From Calditrichia bacterium (GTDB taxonomy: Bacteria; Calditrichota; Calditrichia; RBG-13-44-9; J075): a stretch of DNA of 64,000 nucleotides. Position numbers and translations under genes: made by a program. The notes under the pieces were generated by a model, which was not told where the DNA came from, ran no database searches, and worked only from the letters and a program-made list of their open reading frames with translations. Location: positions 285,186 to 349,185 of the forward strand of contig JANQRS010000006.1 in NCBI GenBank assembly GCA_028284445.1, given 5' to 3'. The stretch's first letter is position 1. The number at the start of each line of letters is the position of its first letter. Positions 26,264-36,036 of the stretch are shown here, piece by piece.

Positions 26264-29200
26264 TTATTTGAGAAAGGTCATCTTGCGGGTGAACCGCTCC
26301 ACGCTGCCGTTTTGATGGCGGGACTCCAGGCGATAGAGATAGATGCCACTGGCAACCGGATTGCCTCTGCGATCAAGACCATTCCAGGTGACCTGGTATT
26401 GACCAGCCACCTGACGGCCGCTGACCAGGGTGGTTACCTGACGGCCAGAGATATCGTAAATCGCCAGTTCAACTTCAGCGCTGCGATTCAGCTCGTAGCG
26501 AATGGTGGTTTCCGGATTAAATGGATTCGGGAAGTTCTGCGCCAGGGTGAAAGACTTCGGCGAAATGCCGTCTTCTTCGATGCCTACCGGGCGCTGCCCA
26601 ATGGCGAACCAGGACGGACGTTGGCCTGCTGTCACGTAAGGCTGTGAAACGCCACTGGCGTTGATCTTGTCACTGGCGACAGCAATTTGCCGAACTGTCG
26701 GGGTCCCATAGTCGTCCCGTTCGAAGGCAATCGTATTGTCATCAACCGAGTATTTCGGGAAGCCAACGGAGCCGAAATTGTCTTCAATGACCCCGGTTGT
26801 GCCTTCGAATAAATCAACTGCCAATACGGATGATGACCCGGTTTTTGAATCGAGAAAATCAAATACCAGGTAGCGATCATTGTTTTGCGCCAGCGATGGA
26901 TTGCCGATGCTGATACCTTCAGCCTGCGGCGCAAATATCGGAATAATCACTTCCGTTGCCACTTCCAGGATATTCATGTCCCAGTATTCAATGTTAATGC
27001 CGCTGGCTTGCGGAATGCGGTTAAATGCATCATATACCACATAACTGCCGGTGAAATCCCAGTCAATCGCATCTGCAAATAGGGTAACATCCGAATTGGT
27101 GCCACTGCCTGTGGTTGGCGTATAAAGACGAACTGCTTTGGTGTTCGTTGCATCCACAAAATCAAAAATATAAATGGTTGTATCTGCCAGGGTGGTGGTC
27201 GCAGCCAATTTATTGCCATCGGGTGAAAGGGCAATCGACGACCACACACCGTCGGTAGAAATAACGACCTCATTGCTGCCGTCCGGGGAAATGGTGCGAA
27301 TGAAATTGCTCTCATCGACAAACATAATGACGGATCCGTCATCCGATACCGAAATCGGATTGGCGGTCAAATCATAGACCTGAGTAGTGGTCAAAAGAAC
27401 GATATCAGTATAAGAATCGTCGATGACCGGGCGAACCACATACAAACTCTGGTCATATCCATCACCATTGACCATCGCAATCCATTCTTCGCCTTCAACC
27501 GGCGGATCATCATCCGGCGGCAAGGTGCCGGTATCGCCGACAATACCCACAGCATCAAACGCATCAACCACGGCGGTCAGCTCTGTCGACGGATCACCAT
27601 AGAGGTCGGTTGCGGATTGAATCGCTGCCAGGCGCATATCGACAAAATTAGACTGCTGATTCAGATACATGGCGTTCAGAATGCGATAGTAAATCTGTTC
27701 GGTTTTTGCTCGTCCAATTGCATCGCCTACCAGGAAACATACCCGGTTGGGAATGCCGCTGTTAACGTGTACGCCACCATTGTCCTGGGAGAGCGGCCAA
27801 TCGAGAAATTCATCCATGTGAGATGGCTGCCAACCGGGATCATTAATGCTGCTGCCGCCATTATGCGGATCTTGCATGTCGCGCAAGGCGCCGGATGTAA
27901 AAACAGCCGGATTCACGACTTCTTCGCCCAAACGCCAATCGTCGTTATCAACCATTGCTCCGAAGACATCCGCAAAGGACTCGTTCAGCGCACCGGATTC
28001 AAACTGATATTCAAGGTTCACTGTGTTTTGAATAACCCCATGACTCATCTCGTGGGCAGCAACATCCAGGGCGCCGGCAAGCGGCGTAAAGGCATTGTTT
28101 CCGTCGCCATATGCCATCAGCACGCCATTCCAGAATGCGTTGTCCATTGGCTGCCCTTCGGAGGTCACGTGAATAACGGAAATGACTGTGCTGCCATTGC
28201 CGTCGATCGCAGAACGCCCGTGGGTGTCTTCGAAATACTCAAATACTTCGCCAATATTGTAATGGGCAGAAACGGAAGACTGATCTGCCCAGGAGTTATT
28301 TGTTGAAGTTACGTGATAGAGAGAGGTTTGAGAGGTCAAATCATTGCCGCGTGCGTCAATTGTCCACAAAGCGCCTTTCGGATCATTGAGCAGGTTTGGC
28401 TGAGTTGCTTGCCAGATTGAACGAGAGGCATCTATCATATAATACGTTCCGCCTTGTTCGTATAAATTCAGCGTGCGCGTTTGTCCGTTCAGGTCGGTAC
28501 CGCTGCCGGTTACCGGACCATCAAACATCGTGGCATTATATTTCTGCAAAACCGCACCACTATTCACGTCAACAAAATAGTACCAATTATCGCGCAGATT
28601 CGGACGAATTTGCACATGCCAAACCAAATGCGGCGTACCGGTTTCGCGATCAACCCAAATATACCGCGTCGCAATTGGCGCCGGATATTGCAGCAGTTCA
28701 CGGGTCTCGCTATCGAAATCAACTATCTCAACATCGACCGCAAGATCGCTTTCGGCAATCTGAACGGCTGTGGCAGAAGCAATACCTGCCCGCGAGACGT
28801 CGACAGCTGTTGGTGTGGCCACATAGCGGGCATTCATTGAATAGATGCTGGTTTCACCATCCATATGCACGGTCATCTCCTGCGCCCAAACCGGAATGCC
28901 CTGGTAGTATTGCTGGAAGCGCAAATGCTTCTTGCCAAGGTCATCTATTTTGTCAGCGGTGAGGGTCAGTTCTGATTCCGGATTTTCCAGACGGAAAACC
29001 TCTTTGTTCACCAGCAGGAAATTGGTCACTACCTCGGCGCTGGATTTGGCAGCAGCAAGTCTATACACCGGCTTGCTACGATCTTTTGATCGAACAAACG
29101 CCGGCACATCGTCACGCTCATTCCAGAGAACTTCCCAATCAGCTGTGCGGCGATGTCGCTCGACCTGGCGATCCAGGCCTTTATCGATGGCAGTATACGA

Positions 29201-29467
29201 CTCAGCGAGTTGGCCGATGGTTCCGACACCCTTGGGGGTAGCGGCCTGACCAGTTCTTTGCTGCAAAATGCCCTTCATCTTATTGGCAATCCGCGTTAAT
29301 TCATCCTGGGATACAGCACTACCGGATCGCTCCAGCTTCGTATTTTTTTTGCCGGCCCAATCATAGCTCTGTTTCTTTTCCTGACCGAAAACAGCTGTTA
29401 TAAAGAGCAACAGACAGGCCAGGTTTATCATGAAAAATCTAAATCGATAGAATCGTAGATTTTGCAT
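26264..29467 (-). CDS. Secreted M4 (thermolysin-like) metallopeptidase with sorting domain
   Basis: A 1067-residue extracellular protease. Order: signal peptide (MQNLRFYRFRFFMINLACLL), FTP propeptide and PepSY-like inhibitor region to about 300, M4 catalytic domain with H472-E-M-S-H476 and the ligand Glu in GALNESFADVFG, a TolB/WD40-like propeller (about 640-960, repeated SPDG turns), and a C-terminal Por/T9SS type A sorting domain beginning FTLAQNFPNPFNPETTIRYEL-like and ending GIYLYRLES plus basic tail. Start at 29467 because AAAGGA precedes it and the signal peptide follows at once. A small lipoprotein gene ends ten bases upstream in the same operon. Confidence 0.95.
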   Translation of the reverse strand: MQNLRFYRFRFFMINLACLLLFITAVFGQEKKQSYDWAGKKNTKLERSGSAVSQDELTRIANKMKGILQQRTGQAATPKGVGTIGQLAESYTAIDKGLDRQVERHRRTADWEVLWNERDDVPAFVRSKDRSKPVYRLAAAKSSAEVVTNFLLVNKEVFRLENPESELTLTADKIDDLGKKHLRFQQYYQGIPVWAQEMTVHMDGETSIYSMNARYVATPTAVDVSRAGIASATAVQIAESDLAVDVEIVDFDSETRELLQYPAPIATRYIWVDRETGTPHLVWHVQIRPNLRDNWYYFVDVNSGAVLQKYNATMFDGPVTGSGTDLNGQTRTLNLYEQGGTYYMIDASRSIWQATQPNLLNDPKGALWTIDARGNDLTSQTSLYHVTSTNNSWADQSSVSAHYNIGEVFEYFEDTHGRSAIDGNGSTVISVIHVTSEGQPMDNAFWNGVLMAYGDGNNAFTPLAGALDVAAHEMSHGVIQNTVNLEYQFESGALNESFADVFGAMVDNDDWRLGEEVVNPAVFTSGALRDMQDPHNGGSSINDPGWQPSHMDEFLDWPLSQDNGGVHVNSGIPNRVCFLVGDAIGRAKTEQIYYRILNAMYLNQQSNFVDMRLAAIQSATDLYGDPSTELTAVVDAFDAVGIVGDTGTLPPDDDPPVEGEEWIAMVNGDGYDQSLYVVRPVIDDSYTDIVLLTTTQVYDLTANPISVSDDGSVIMFVDESNFIRTISPDGSNEVVISTDGVWSSIALSPDGNKLAATTTLADTTIYIFDFVDATNTKAVRLYTPTTGSGTNSDVTLFADAIDWDFTGSYVVYDAFNRIPQASGINIEYWDMNILEVATEVIIPIFAPQAEGISIGNPSLAQNNDRYLVFDFLDSKTGSSSVLAVDLFEGTTGVIEDNFGSVGFPKYSVDDNTIAFERDDYGTPTVRQIAVASDKINASGVSQPYVTAGQRPSWFAIGQRPVGIEEDGISPKSFTLAQNFPNPFNPETTIRYELNRSAEVELAIYDISGRQVTTLVSGRQVAGQYQVTWNGLDRRGNPVASGIYLYRLESRHQNGSVERFTRKMTFLK

Positions 29468-29477
29468 ATAGGGTCCT

Positions 29478-30035
29478 TTATTTTGAGTCTGAGTGATTTC
29501 CGTCCCCGATATTAATTCTCCGGCACCAGCCATGTATGCTGCTCCAGAGTTCCCTTAATCGTCCGTGAAATTCTTTTGCTTCTGCATGTCCGCCCCACAT
29601 CCATGACCGAACAACATCGTCGGCATGATACTGGATGGCGGTGGTCACGTTGCCCGGACTCTCCAGTTTTTCTTCCATAGCGCCGGAGGCCAGCAATTCT
29701 TTTTGAAAGATGTGAATGCTGTCTCTTTCCACGGTGGTTTCCCAGACTATTTCTTCTTCGCCGCCCGGCATTTTCTGCCAATGGCGAACTTCGCCGGTAG
29801 AAGAGAGGCTAAAGCCTTTTACCTGACCGGTGAAACCGCCACCGCGCGTGATCACAATTTGGAAAGTATCCGTCATTGCAACGGCCGGTGCAATTTGCTG
29901 TGCATCTTCTTCCATCATCTGGTCCGCCTTGGCTGCGGTATCCTTTTGACAAGAGGTATATGAGAACAACGAAAATGCCAGCATTAAGTAGAAGCTGAAA
30001 AAGCTGATTTTACCGGAAAAGTAGTTCATGTACAT
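29478..30035 (-). CDS. Small lipoprotein upstream of the M4 peptidase (possible emfourin-like inhibitor)
   Basis: A 185-residue protein. The start at 30035 has GGAG seven bases upstream. Residues 10-28 are hydrophobic and lead to C29 in FSYTSC, a plausible though non-canonical lipobox. The exported part has a core around ITRGGGFTGQVKGF (residues 62-75) and ends in a conserved-looking helix. This resembles, from memory, the GGF-containing core of emfourin, a protein inhibitor of M4 peptidases encoded beside protealysin. Its direct position before an M4 peptidase gene (ten-base gap) supports the idea. Without a database search the assignment remains tentative. Confidence 0.5.
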   Translation of the reverse strand: MYMNYFSGKISFFSFYLMLAFSLFSYTSCQKDTAAKADQMMEEDAQQIAPAVAMTDTFQIVITRGGGFTGQVKGFSLSSTGEVRHWQKMPGGEEEIVWETTVERDSIHIFQKELLASGAMEEKLESPGNVTTAIQYHADDVVRSWMWGGHAEAKEFHGRLRELWSSIHGWCRRINIGDGNHSDSK

Positions 30036-30212
30036 GAATGTGCTCCAATATTTGAAGAATGAGTGTGCGTCAGTTGCGAAACAATCTCCGAACAATAGTC
30101 TTACCTGTCAAGCAGCAATTCATGGCATCATTGTCACTTATCGGGTTATCCAAACATAGCATGAAATGGCTCCGATGAGTGTGACAATATTCCATTGGCC
30201 AACTTCGTTGGC

Positions 30213-30270
30213 GTCAGAGGCTTCGCCTCATCAGGCTCGCAAGCTCGCCGTCAGCTCACTTCGTTCGCGT
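30213..30270. repeat. Structured repeat, copy A of an inverted pair
   Basis: Begins GTCAGAGGCTTCGCCTCATC and ends CACTTCGTTCGCGT. Its reverse complement occurs at 30452-30506. It contains small hairpins such as GAGGC-TTC-GCCTC. In copy B the matching hairpin is GAGCC-TGC-GGCTC, so both sides of the stem changed together. Confidence 0.75.
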
Positions 30271-30407
30271 GCGGCGCTTCGCGGTATCAGGTGGTATGGC
30301 CTGTTTGTAAAGCAAGGTTTTGAATCATGATGAGGAATGTGATCACAGTCAAATTGCTCCTCAATCTTAAAGGCAGGAAAAAGAGAGGAAAATGCTAAGG
30401 CTCGCTG

Positions 30408-30452
30408 TTACATCCCCCTGAATCCCCCTTCGAAGGATTCAGGGGGATGTAA
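30408..30452. repeat. CATCCCCC palindromic repeat, copy 1
   Basis: Arms TTACATCCCCCTGAATCC and GGATTCAGGGGGATGTAA with the centre CCCTTCGAA. The same family occurs at 39356-39405, 53589-53633 and 60758-60802, always between genes. Confidence 0.85.
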
Positions 30453-30506
30453 CGCGAACGAAGTGAGCTGACGGCGCGAAGCGCCTGATGAGCCGCAGGC
30501 TCTGAC
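30452..30506. repeat. Structured repeat, copy B of an inverted pair
   Basis: Begins ACGCGAACGAAGTGAGCTGA and ends CAGGCTCTGAC; the inverted partner of 30213-30270. It contains GGCGCGAAGCGCC and GAGCCGCAGGCTC hairpins. It joins directly onto the CATCCCCC palindrome, so the two repeat families are fused here. Confidence 0.75.
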
Positions 30507-30611
30507 CTCATTTGCCTAACATTGCCGCTTTCCGTAATTTAGCTAAGGAGTTATTTAACAAAGGCAGCCTGCTTCTACCCACGCATTTTGAACCAAGCCC
30601 CGGAGAATATC

Positions 30612-33600
30612 ATGCGACAAAGCTTTATTTGTACGGTCGTGCTGTTCGCAGTTTTCGTTTTCAGCTTTGTGACTGCCCAGGAAGGCCTCGCACCAGTCAG
30701 ATATTCCCAAAAAATTGTTGGCGACAAACCGCGGATGATCTTCGAGAAAATTTCCCACCCGGGACTCTCTCTTGCCGGTGTTTTTAGTATTATGCAGGAC
30801 AAACAAGGTCATATTTGGTTTGGTACAGAGCAAGGATTGCATCGCTACGACGGCTATGACGTTAAGATCTACCCGCACGTTGCCTACGACTCAACATCGC
30901 TCTCGGATCATTGGGTCTGGGATATGATTGAAGATCAACATGGTAATATATGGGTAGGCACCAACGAAGGTGGTTTGAACCGTATGGACCATACCACCGG
31001 AAAATTCACTCATTTTAAACATGACCGGCACAATTCAGCGACCATCAGTAATAATACTGTCAGATGGCTTCTTGCAGATGGCAAAGGGGACATTTGGGCA
31101 TCGACACTGCATGGTCTAAATCGCCTGGATAGGCATACCGGGGAGTTCATGCGATATTATCAAGACCCGCTAGATTCAAGCAGCCTCAGTCATAATACGA
31201 CAAACATGCTCTTTGAAGATCGCTCCGGAACCATTTGGGTGTCAACTCGACATGGCCTAAACCGCTATAACCGCCAAAGTGACAATTTTACGCGTTTCTT
31301 ATATGGCAACGAGAGTTTATTCTCAAGCAATCCCAGAATATACGATATATATGAAGACCCGCAGAAACCAGGCGTTCTCTGGCTTGGCTCTGCACATGGA
31401 TTGATCCGCCTGAATACAGAGAACAAAAATAGTCAACGATTTATGCCGTTGGGAGAAGATTTCAGTCAGCATGTGCTTCCGTCGCAACATCTTTTGCAAA
31501 TCGCCCACAATCCTAAAGCACCAAATATATTGTGGCTAACTGTTCCGAACTTTGGTGTAGCAAAATTCGATATCGACAATCAGACCTTCTCTCTGTATGA
31601 ACCCGATCCACGGGATCCAACCAGCTTAAGTAGTGCGCTGCCCTGGAGTATCCTTTGCGACAGGACCGGACTCGTTTGGGTTAGCACGCGCGATGCAACC
31701 GGGCTCAGCAAATTCGATCCACAAAACGCCGGACTTACCCATTTTCGTGGTGACAGGGAATCTAAAATCGGATTGGCGGGGCGGTCGGTCTGGGGCATCT
31801 ATGAAGACCGCAGCGGTGCGCTGTGGGTGGGAACCGAGGGAGACGATGGCAATCATCTCAATCGCATTGACCGGTCGACCGGAGACATTGAGCATTGGCA
31901 ACACGACCCCAATGATCCAACTACGCTTGGTGGAAGCGGCAGGATTTTTGCTGTTTATGAAGATTATGCAGGTGAGATATGGGTCGGGGGCGATTATGTT
32001 GGTTTAAACCGTTTGAACCGCTCCACAGGCAAATTTGTCCGCTTTCAGCACGATCCGGATGATACAACCAGCTTATCTCATTCCTGGGTAAGCATTATTC
32101 GTGAAGGGCGTGACAGCACGCTTTGGATCGGTACCATGCGCGGCCTTAATCTTTTCGATCGTGACACCGGCGGCTTTCGTGTTTATGAATATGATCCGGA
32201 TGATTCCAGTAGCTTGAGCCATAATGAAGTCATCGCAATTTATGAAGACATCTCTGGTAAGCTCTGGGTAGGAACGCGCGACGGCCTTAATCTTTTCGAT
32301 CGAGAGCAAGAACAATTTCGCCGTTTTAAAGTGGACCTGAAAAATGATAATTCCCTTTCCGGCAACTATATTACGTGCCTTCACGAGCGAGCTCGCGAAC
32401 CAGGTGTTTTGTGGATTGGGTTTATCGGTGGCGGCTTGTGCCGCCTGGACTCCAGGAGCGAAACTGTTACTCGATTCACTAGTATTGGTGACCACAGCCC
32501 AACTATAATTAGCGGTATTCTGGAAGATAAGCAAGGTCAGTTGTGGATTAGCTCTTCTCAAGGCCTTTTCTGTTTCGATCCGGAAACCGGTACGTCCAAG
32601 GAATATGGTCTGGAATCCGGTTTACAATCAATTGAATTTAACGGTTGGGCATATTTCCAAAGCCGTAGTGGGGAAATGTTTTTTGGCGGTGTGAATGGTC
32701 TTAATGCATTTTTTCCGGAGCAACTGGTCGATAATCCCCAGCCTCCAGCAATTGCCATTCAAGATGTAAAACTATTTAACGAAAGTCTGCAACCCGGTCC
32801 TGATTCGCCCTTAAGAACCAGTCTAGCTCAAGCAAATGAAATTCAACTGGAACACTGGCAGAAAGATCTTACCTTTGATTACGTGGGACTGCATTTCAAA
32901 AACCCGGGCAAAAACACCTACCGCTACCAATTAACTCCTTATGAAAACGAATGGGTCGATGCCGGCACTCGCCGCTCGGCGGCCTATACTAATTTGGAAC
33001 CTGGAAATTATACATTTCAAGTCACCGCTGCCAATAGCGATGGTGTTTGGAACGAAGATGGCAAGTCCCTGAAAATCTCCATTGCCTCTCCCTGGTGGAA
33101 GACCTGGTGGGCATACCTGCTCTATCTGCTGATGGCTGGCGGGATGATATTCGCATATATCCGTTACAAAACCGCGGCCCAGGCCAAAGAACTGGCCCGT
33201 GAACGGGAAGCTTCGGAGCGGCTGCGCAGGATTGACAAACTTAAAGACGAGTTCCTGGCCAATACCTCGCATGAATTACGCACGCCATTAAACGGGATTA
33301 TTGGCATTACCGAGTCGGTGCTTGATGGTACTACTGGTAAAATCAGCGCCAGAGCCAAGTCAAATCTGGCCCTGGTGGTATCATCCGGCAAACGACTGGC
33401 CAGCCTGGTCAATGACATTCTCGATTTTTCGAAATTGAAGACCCGCGATCTGGAGCTGCAGAAAAAGGCAGTTGATCTGCTTGTACTAACCGACCTTGTG
33501 CTGCGCTTCAGTGAATCACTGCTAGCTGGAAAGCAGCTGCAGTTGAAAAACGAAATTCCAGCTGACCTGCCGGCGGTGGAGGCGGACGAAAATCGCTTGC

Positions 33601-35285
33601 AGCAAATTTTGCATAATCTGATTGGCAACGCTATCAAGTTCACGGAAAAGGGGCAGGTGATCATTTCTGCCACAGAGGGCACAAAAGATGAAAATGACAC
33701 AAAAATGATCGTTGTTTCGGTGTCGGATAGGGGAATCGGGATTCCGCCCGAAAAACATGAGGCGATCTTTCAGTCATTTGAGCAGGTTGATGCCTCAACG
33801 GCACGGGAATATGGCGGTACCGGTTTGGGTCTCTCAATTACCAAACAGCTTGTGGAACTCCACGGAGGAAAGATATGGCTGGCATCGGAAGTTGGGAAGG
33901 GCACCACCGTCAGCTTTACACTGCCAATTTCCAATCAAGAAGCGCTGCCGCTTGAATCAACAACACCCGCGTTGGCCAAAATTCAGGACTTACAGCCGGC
34001 TTTCGAGCCGGAAGTAGAAATGCCTGCCAGCATAACCAATGGGCATATCAGCATTTTAGTGGTTGATGATGAACCGGTCAATCAGCAGGTGCTTGCCAAT
34101 CATCTTGGCAGTGTTGACTATCGGATTGAGCAGGCTTTTAACGGCGAACAGGCGCTTAAGGCAATTGCAAATGGGCATACATTTGATCTGGTATTGCTCG
34201 ATATCATGATGCCGCGCATGTCCGGTTACGAAGTCTGTCAAAAAATCCGCGAAACATATCTCCCCAGTGAACTGCCGGTGATCATGGTGACTGCTAAAAA
34301 CCAGATCACCGACTTGCTGGAGGGCTTCTCATCCGGGGCCAACGACTACCTGGCGAAGCCATTTTCCAAAAGCGAACTGTTAGCGCGTATCAAAACCCAT
34401 CTCAATCTGCACCATATTAACACAGCTTACGGCCGTTTTGTACCGCAGGAATTCCTGCGTTCTCTCGGTCGCGAATCAATTATCGACGTAAAGCTCGGGG
34501 ATCACGTGCATGATGAAATGACCATCCTGTTTTCCGACATTCGCGGCTATAGCACGCTGTCCGAACAAATGACGCCGGAAGAGAATTTCAAGTTTCTTAA
34601 CGGATATCTGAAGCGGATTGGACCAGTCATCACCAAGCACAATGGCTTTGTCAACCAATATTATGGTGACGGCATCATGGCCCTATATCTTGGCGAGGCG
34701 AGCGATGCTGTAAACGCCGCAGTTGAGATGCACCGGGCACTGGCGGAATACAATGAACATCGCAGGCAGAAAGGCCGTCAGGCGATTGAAATCGGCGTAG
34801 GTCTGCATACTGGCCCATTAATGATCGGCATCATTGGTGACAAGAAACGTTTGAACGCCAGTGTGGTTTCCGATGCCGTCAATACTGCCTCAAGAATGGA
34901 AGGGTTGACCAAATTCTATGGAGCGCCGATTATCATCAGTGAAGATACCCTGTCGCGGATGAATGATATAACGGCTTATAATCCCCGGTACCTGGGCAAA
35001 GCTCAGGTGAAGGGTAAAAAGCAGCCGGTAAAGGTATATGAAGTAATTGCCGGCAACAAATCGGAAACCGTTGCTTTAAAGACTGCAACACAGGAGAATT
35101 TTGAGCAAGGTTTATCATATTATCATGCTAAACAGTTTACCAGAGCCTCAGTTTACTTTAAAAAGGTTCTGAAAACGAATCCCCTTGACAAAACCGCTCA
35201 GCTCTATCTGGAGCGATCTGCGCAATTTATGGTTGAAGGGGTTCCCGACAATTGGGAAGGGGTGGAGATGATGGATAGCAAGTAG
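30612..35285 (+). CDS. Propeller sensor - histidine kinase - receiver - class III cyclase fusion protein
   Basis: A 1557-residue hybrid sensor. GGAG precedes ATG 30612 and a signal peptide follows. Residues 30-740 carry 14 two-component propeller repeats of the type GxIWxGTxxGLNRxD, enough for two seven-bladed propellers. Next a Y_Y_Y domain (about 752-823), one membrane helix (831-855), HisKA with H887 in TSHELRTPLNG, HATPase (N994 box, GIGIPPEKHEAIF, GTGLGL), a receiver with D1197, and a class III nucleotide cyclase with metal Asp D1309 (FSDIRGYS) and D1353 (YYGDGIMALY). The position often Lys in adenylate cyclases is Gln (1349). A short TPR-like tail ends the protein. It would turn an extracellular signal into cyclic nucleotide. 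Confidence 0.93.
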   Translation: MRQSFICTVVLFAVFVFSFVTAQEGLAPVRYSQKIVGDKPRMIFEKISHPGLSLAGVFSIMQDKQGHIWFGTEQGLHRYDGYDVKIYPHVAYDSTSLSDHWVWDMIEDQHGNIWVGTNEGGLNRMDHTTGKFTHFKHDRHNSATISNNTVRWLLADGKGDIWASTLHGLNRLDRHTGEFMRYYQDPLDSSSLSHNTTNMLFEDRSGTIWVSTRHGLNRYNRQSDNFTRFLYGNESLFSSNPRIYDIYEDPQKPGVLWLGSAHGLIRLNTENKNSQRFMPLGEDFSQHVLPSQHLLQIAHNPKAPNILWLTVPNFGVAKFDIDNQTFSLYEPDPRDPTSLSSALPWSILCDRTGLVWVSTRDATGLSKFDPQNAGLTHFRGDRESKIGLAGRSVWGIYEDRSGALWVGTEGDDGNHLNRIDRSTGDIEHWQHDPNDPTTLGGSGRIFAVYEDYAGEIWVGGDYVGLNRLNRSTGKFVRFQHDPDDTTSLSHSWVSIIREGRDSTLWIGTMRGLNLFDRDTGGFRVYEYDPDDSSSLSHNEVIAIYEDISGKLWVGTRDGLNLFDREQEQFRRFKVDLKNDNSLSGNYITCLHERAREPGVLWIGFIGGGLCRLDSRSETVTRFTSIGDHSPTIISGILEDKQGQLWISSSQGLFCFDPETGTSKEYGLESGLQSIEFNGWAYFQSRSGEMFFGGVNGLNAFFPEQLVDNPQPPAIAIQDVKLFNESLQPGPDSPLRTSLAQANEIQLEHWQKDLTFDYVGLHFKNPGKNTYRYQLTPYENEWVDAGTRRSAAYTNLEPGNYTFQVTAANSDGVWNEDGKSLKISIASPWWKTWWAYLLYLLMAGGMIFAYIRYKTAAQAKELAREREASERLRRIDKLKDEFLANTSHELRTPLNGIIGITESVLDGTTGKISARAKSNLALVVSSGKRLASLVNDILDFSKLKTRDLELQKKAVDLLVLTDLVLRFSESLLAGKQLQLKNEIPADLPAVEADENRLQQILHNLIGNAIKFTEKGQVIISATEGTKDENDTKMIVVSVSDRGIGIPPEKHEAIFQSFEQVDASTAREYGGTGLGLSITKQLVELHGGKIWLASEVGKGTTVSFTLPISNQEALPLESTTPALAKIQDLQPAFEPEVEMPASITNGHISILVVDDEPVNQQVLANHLGSVDYRIEQAFNGEQALKAIANGHTFDLVLLDIMMPRMSGYEVCQKIRETYLPSELPVIMVTAKNQITDLLEGFSSGANDYLAKPFSKSELLARIKTHLNLHHINTAYGRFVPQEFLRSLGRESIIDVKLGDHVHDEMTILFSDIRGYSTLSEQMTPEENFKFLNGYLKRIGPVITKHNGFVNQYYGDGIMALYLGEASDAVNAAVEMHRALAEYNEHRRQKGRQAIEIGVGLHTGPLMIGIIGDKKRLNASVVSDAVNTASRMEGLTKFYGAPIIISEDTLSRMNDITAYNPRYLGKAQVKGKKQPVKVYEVIAGNKSETVALKTATQENFEQGLSYYHAKQFTRASVYFKKVLKTNPLDKTAQLYLERSAQFMVEGVPDNWEGVEMMDSK

Positions 35286-35289
35286 TGGC

Positions 35290-36036
35290 TCAAAGCATCA
35301 TATCGCGAATCAGTTTGGCGCCGGACTTACTGGTTTCCAGCTCGGTTTTGTCGCTGAGGATAAGCAGGAAGCGGCCGCTGCTCCAGGGATGAACTTCTTT
35401 TACGGCATCGAGGTTAACGATAATAGAGCGATGAATTCGCACAAAGCGACCGCTATCGAGGCGATTGGCCATTTCTCCCATGCGCTGGGATATCAGGTAG
35501 CCACCCTCAGCAGTATGGATTTTCACATAATCTTCCAGGGCCTCAAACCAAAGCACATCCTCCGTGCGAATCAGGCGCAGATGATCATCTTTTCGCACCG
35601 CAATGCGATGCAGTGGTGCAGTGGTTTTTTGTTCGAGATAATTGAGCAGCTGGTCCATGCGTGGATCGGATTGGGCTTCCGTTGCTGCCTGCCGGGCCTT
35701 CTCCAGCGCTTTGTCGAAGCGTTCCTGGTCAAACGGTTTTAGCAGATAGTCAACGGCGTTTTCGTCAAAAGCCTGAATTGCGTAATGATCATAAGCAGTG
35801 GAGAATATCGTTACCGGCCGATGCTGCAATGACTTTAGCAAATCAAAACCGGTCAGTTCAGGCATCTGGATATCGAGAAAAAGGAGGTCGGGTTTTTCCT
35901 CATCGATCGACTGCAAGGCAATCGTCGGGTCACCCAGGGAGGCAATAATCTCCACATCATTATGATGTCCCAGGTATTCTTCAATCACCTGCCGCCCGAG
36001 CGGTTCATCGTCTACGATAATGCAGCGCAATGTCAT
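35290..36036 (-). CDS. LytTR family response regulator
   Basis: A 248-residue regulator of the AlgR/LytR type. The N-terminal receiver has the acidic pair DDEP (9-12), phosphoacceptor Asp in LLFLDIQMPEL and Lys in LLKPF. The C-terminal LytTR DNA-binding domain begins near residue 140 (IAVRKDDHLRLIRTEDVLWFEALEDYVKIHT) and ends GRFLLILSDKTELETSKSGAKLI. It overlaps the kinase stop by four bases (ATGA), so the pair is translationally coupled. Its likely targets are promoters of the ABC transporter operon to which it belongs, an inference. Confidence 0.95.
   Translation of the reverse strand: MTLRCIIVDDEPLGRQVIEEYLGHHNDVEIIASLGDPTIALQSIDEEKPDLLFLDIQMPELTGFDLLKSLQHRPVTIFSTAYDHYAIQAFDENAVDYLLKPFDQERFDKALEKARQAATEAQSDPRMDQLLNYLEQKTTAPLHRIAVRKDDHLRLIRTEDVLWFEALEDYVKIHTAEGGYLISQRMGEMANRLDSGRFVRIHRSIIVNLDAVKEVHPWSSGRFLLILSDKTELETSKSGAKLIRDMML

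Larger units (their letters stand above)
30036..30611. other. Long repeat-bearing intergenic region
   Basis: About 575 bases between divergent genes, holding the promoters of the lipoprotein/peptidase operon and of the large sensor. It contains an inverted pair of roughly 58-base structured repeats (30213-30270 and 30452-30506) and a CATCCCCC palindrome (30408-30452) abutting the second repeat. The frames starting at 30512 and 30588 lack signals; the sensor start is at 30612. Confidence 0.6.

Noticed and set aside
27617..28306. 229-codon frame on the plus strand
   Set aside because: It lies opposite the catalytic domain of the M4 peptidase and has no recognisable feature.
30213..30506. CRISPR array
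   Set aside because: Only two copies exist, they are inverted relative to each other and differ in sequence; no spacer pattern or cas gene is present.
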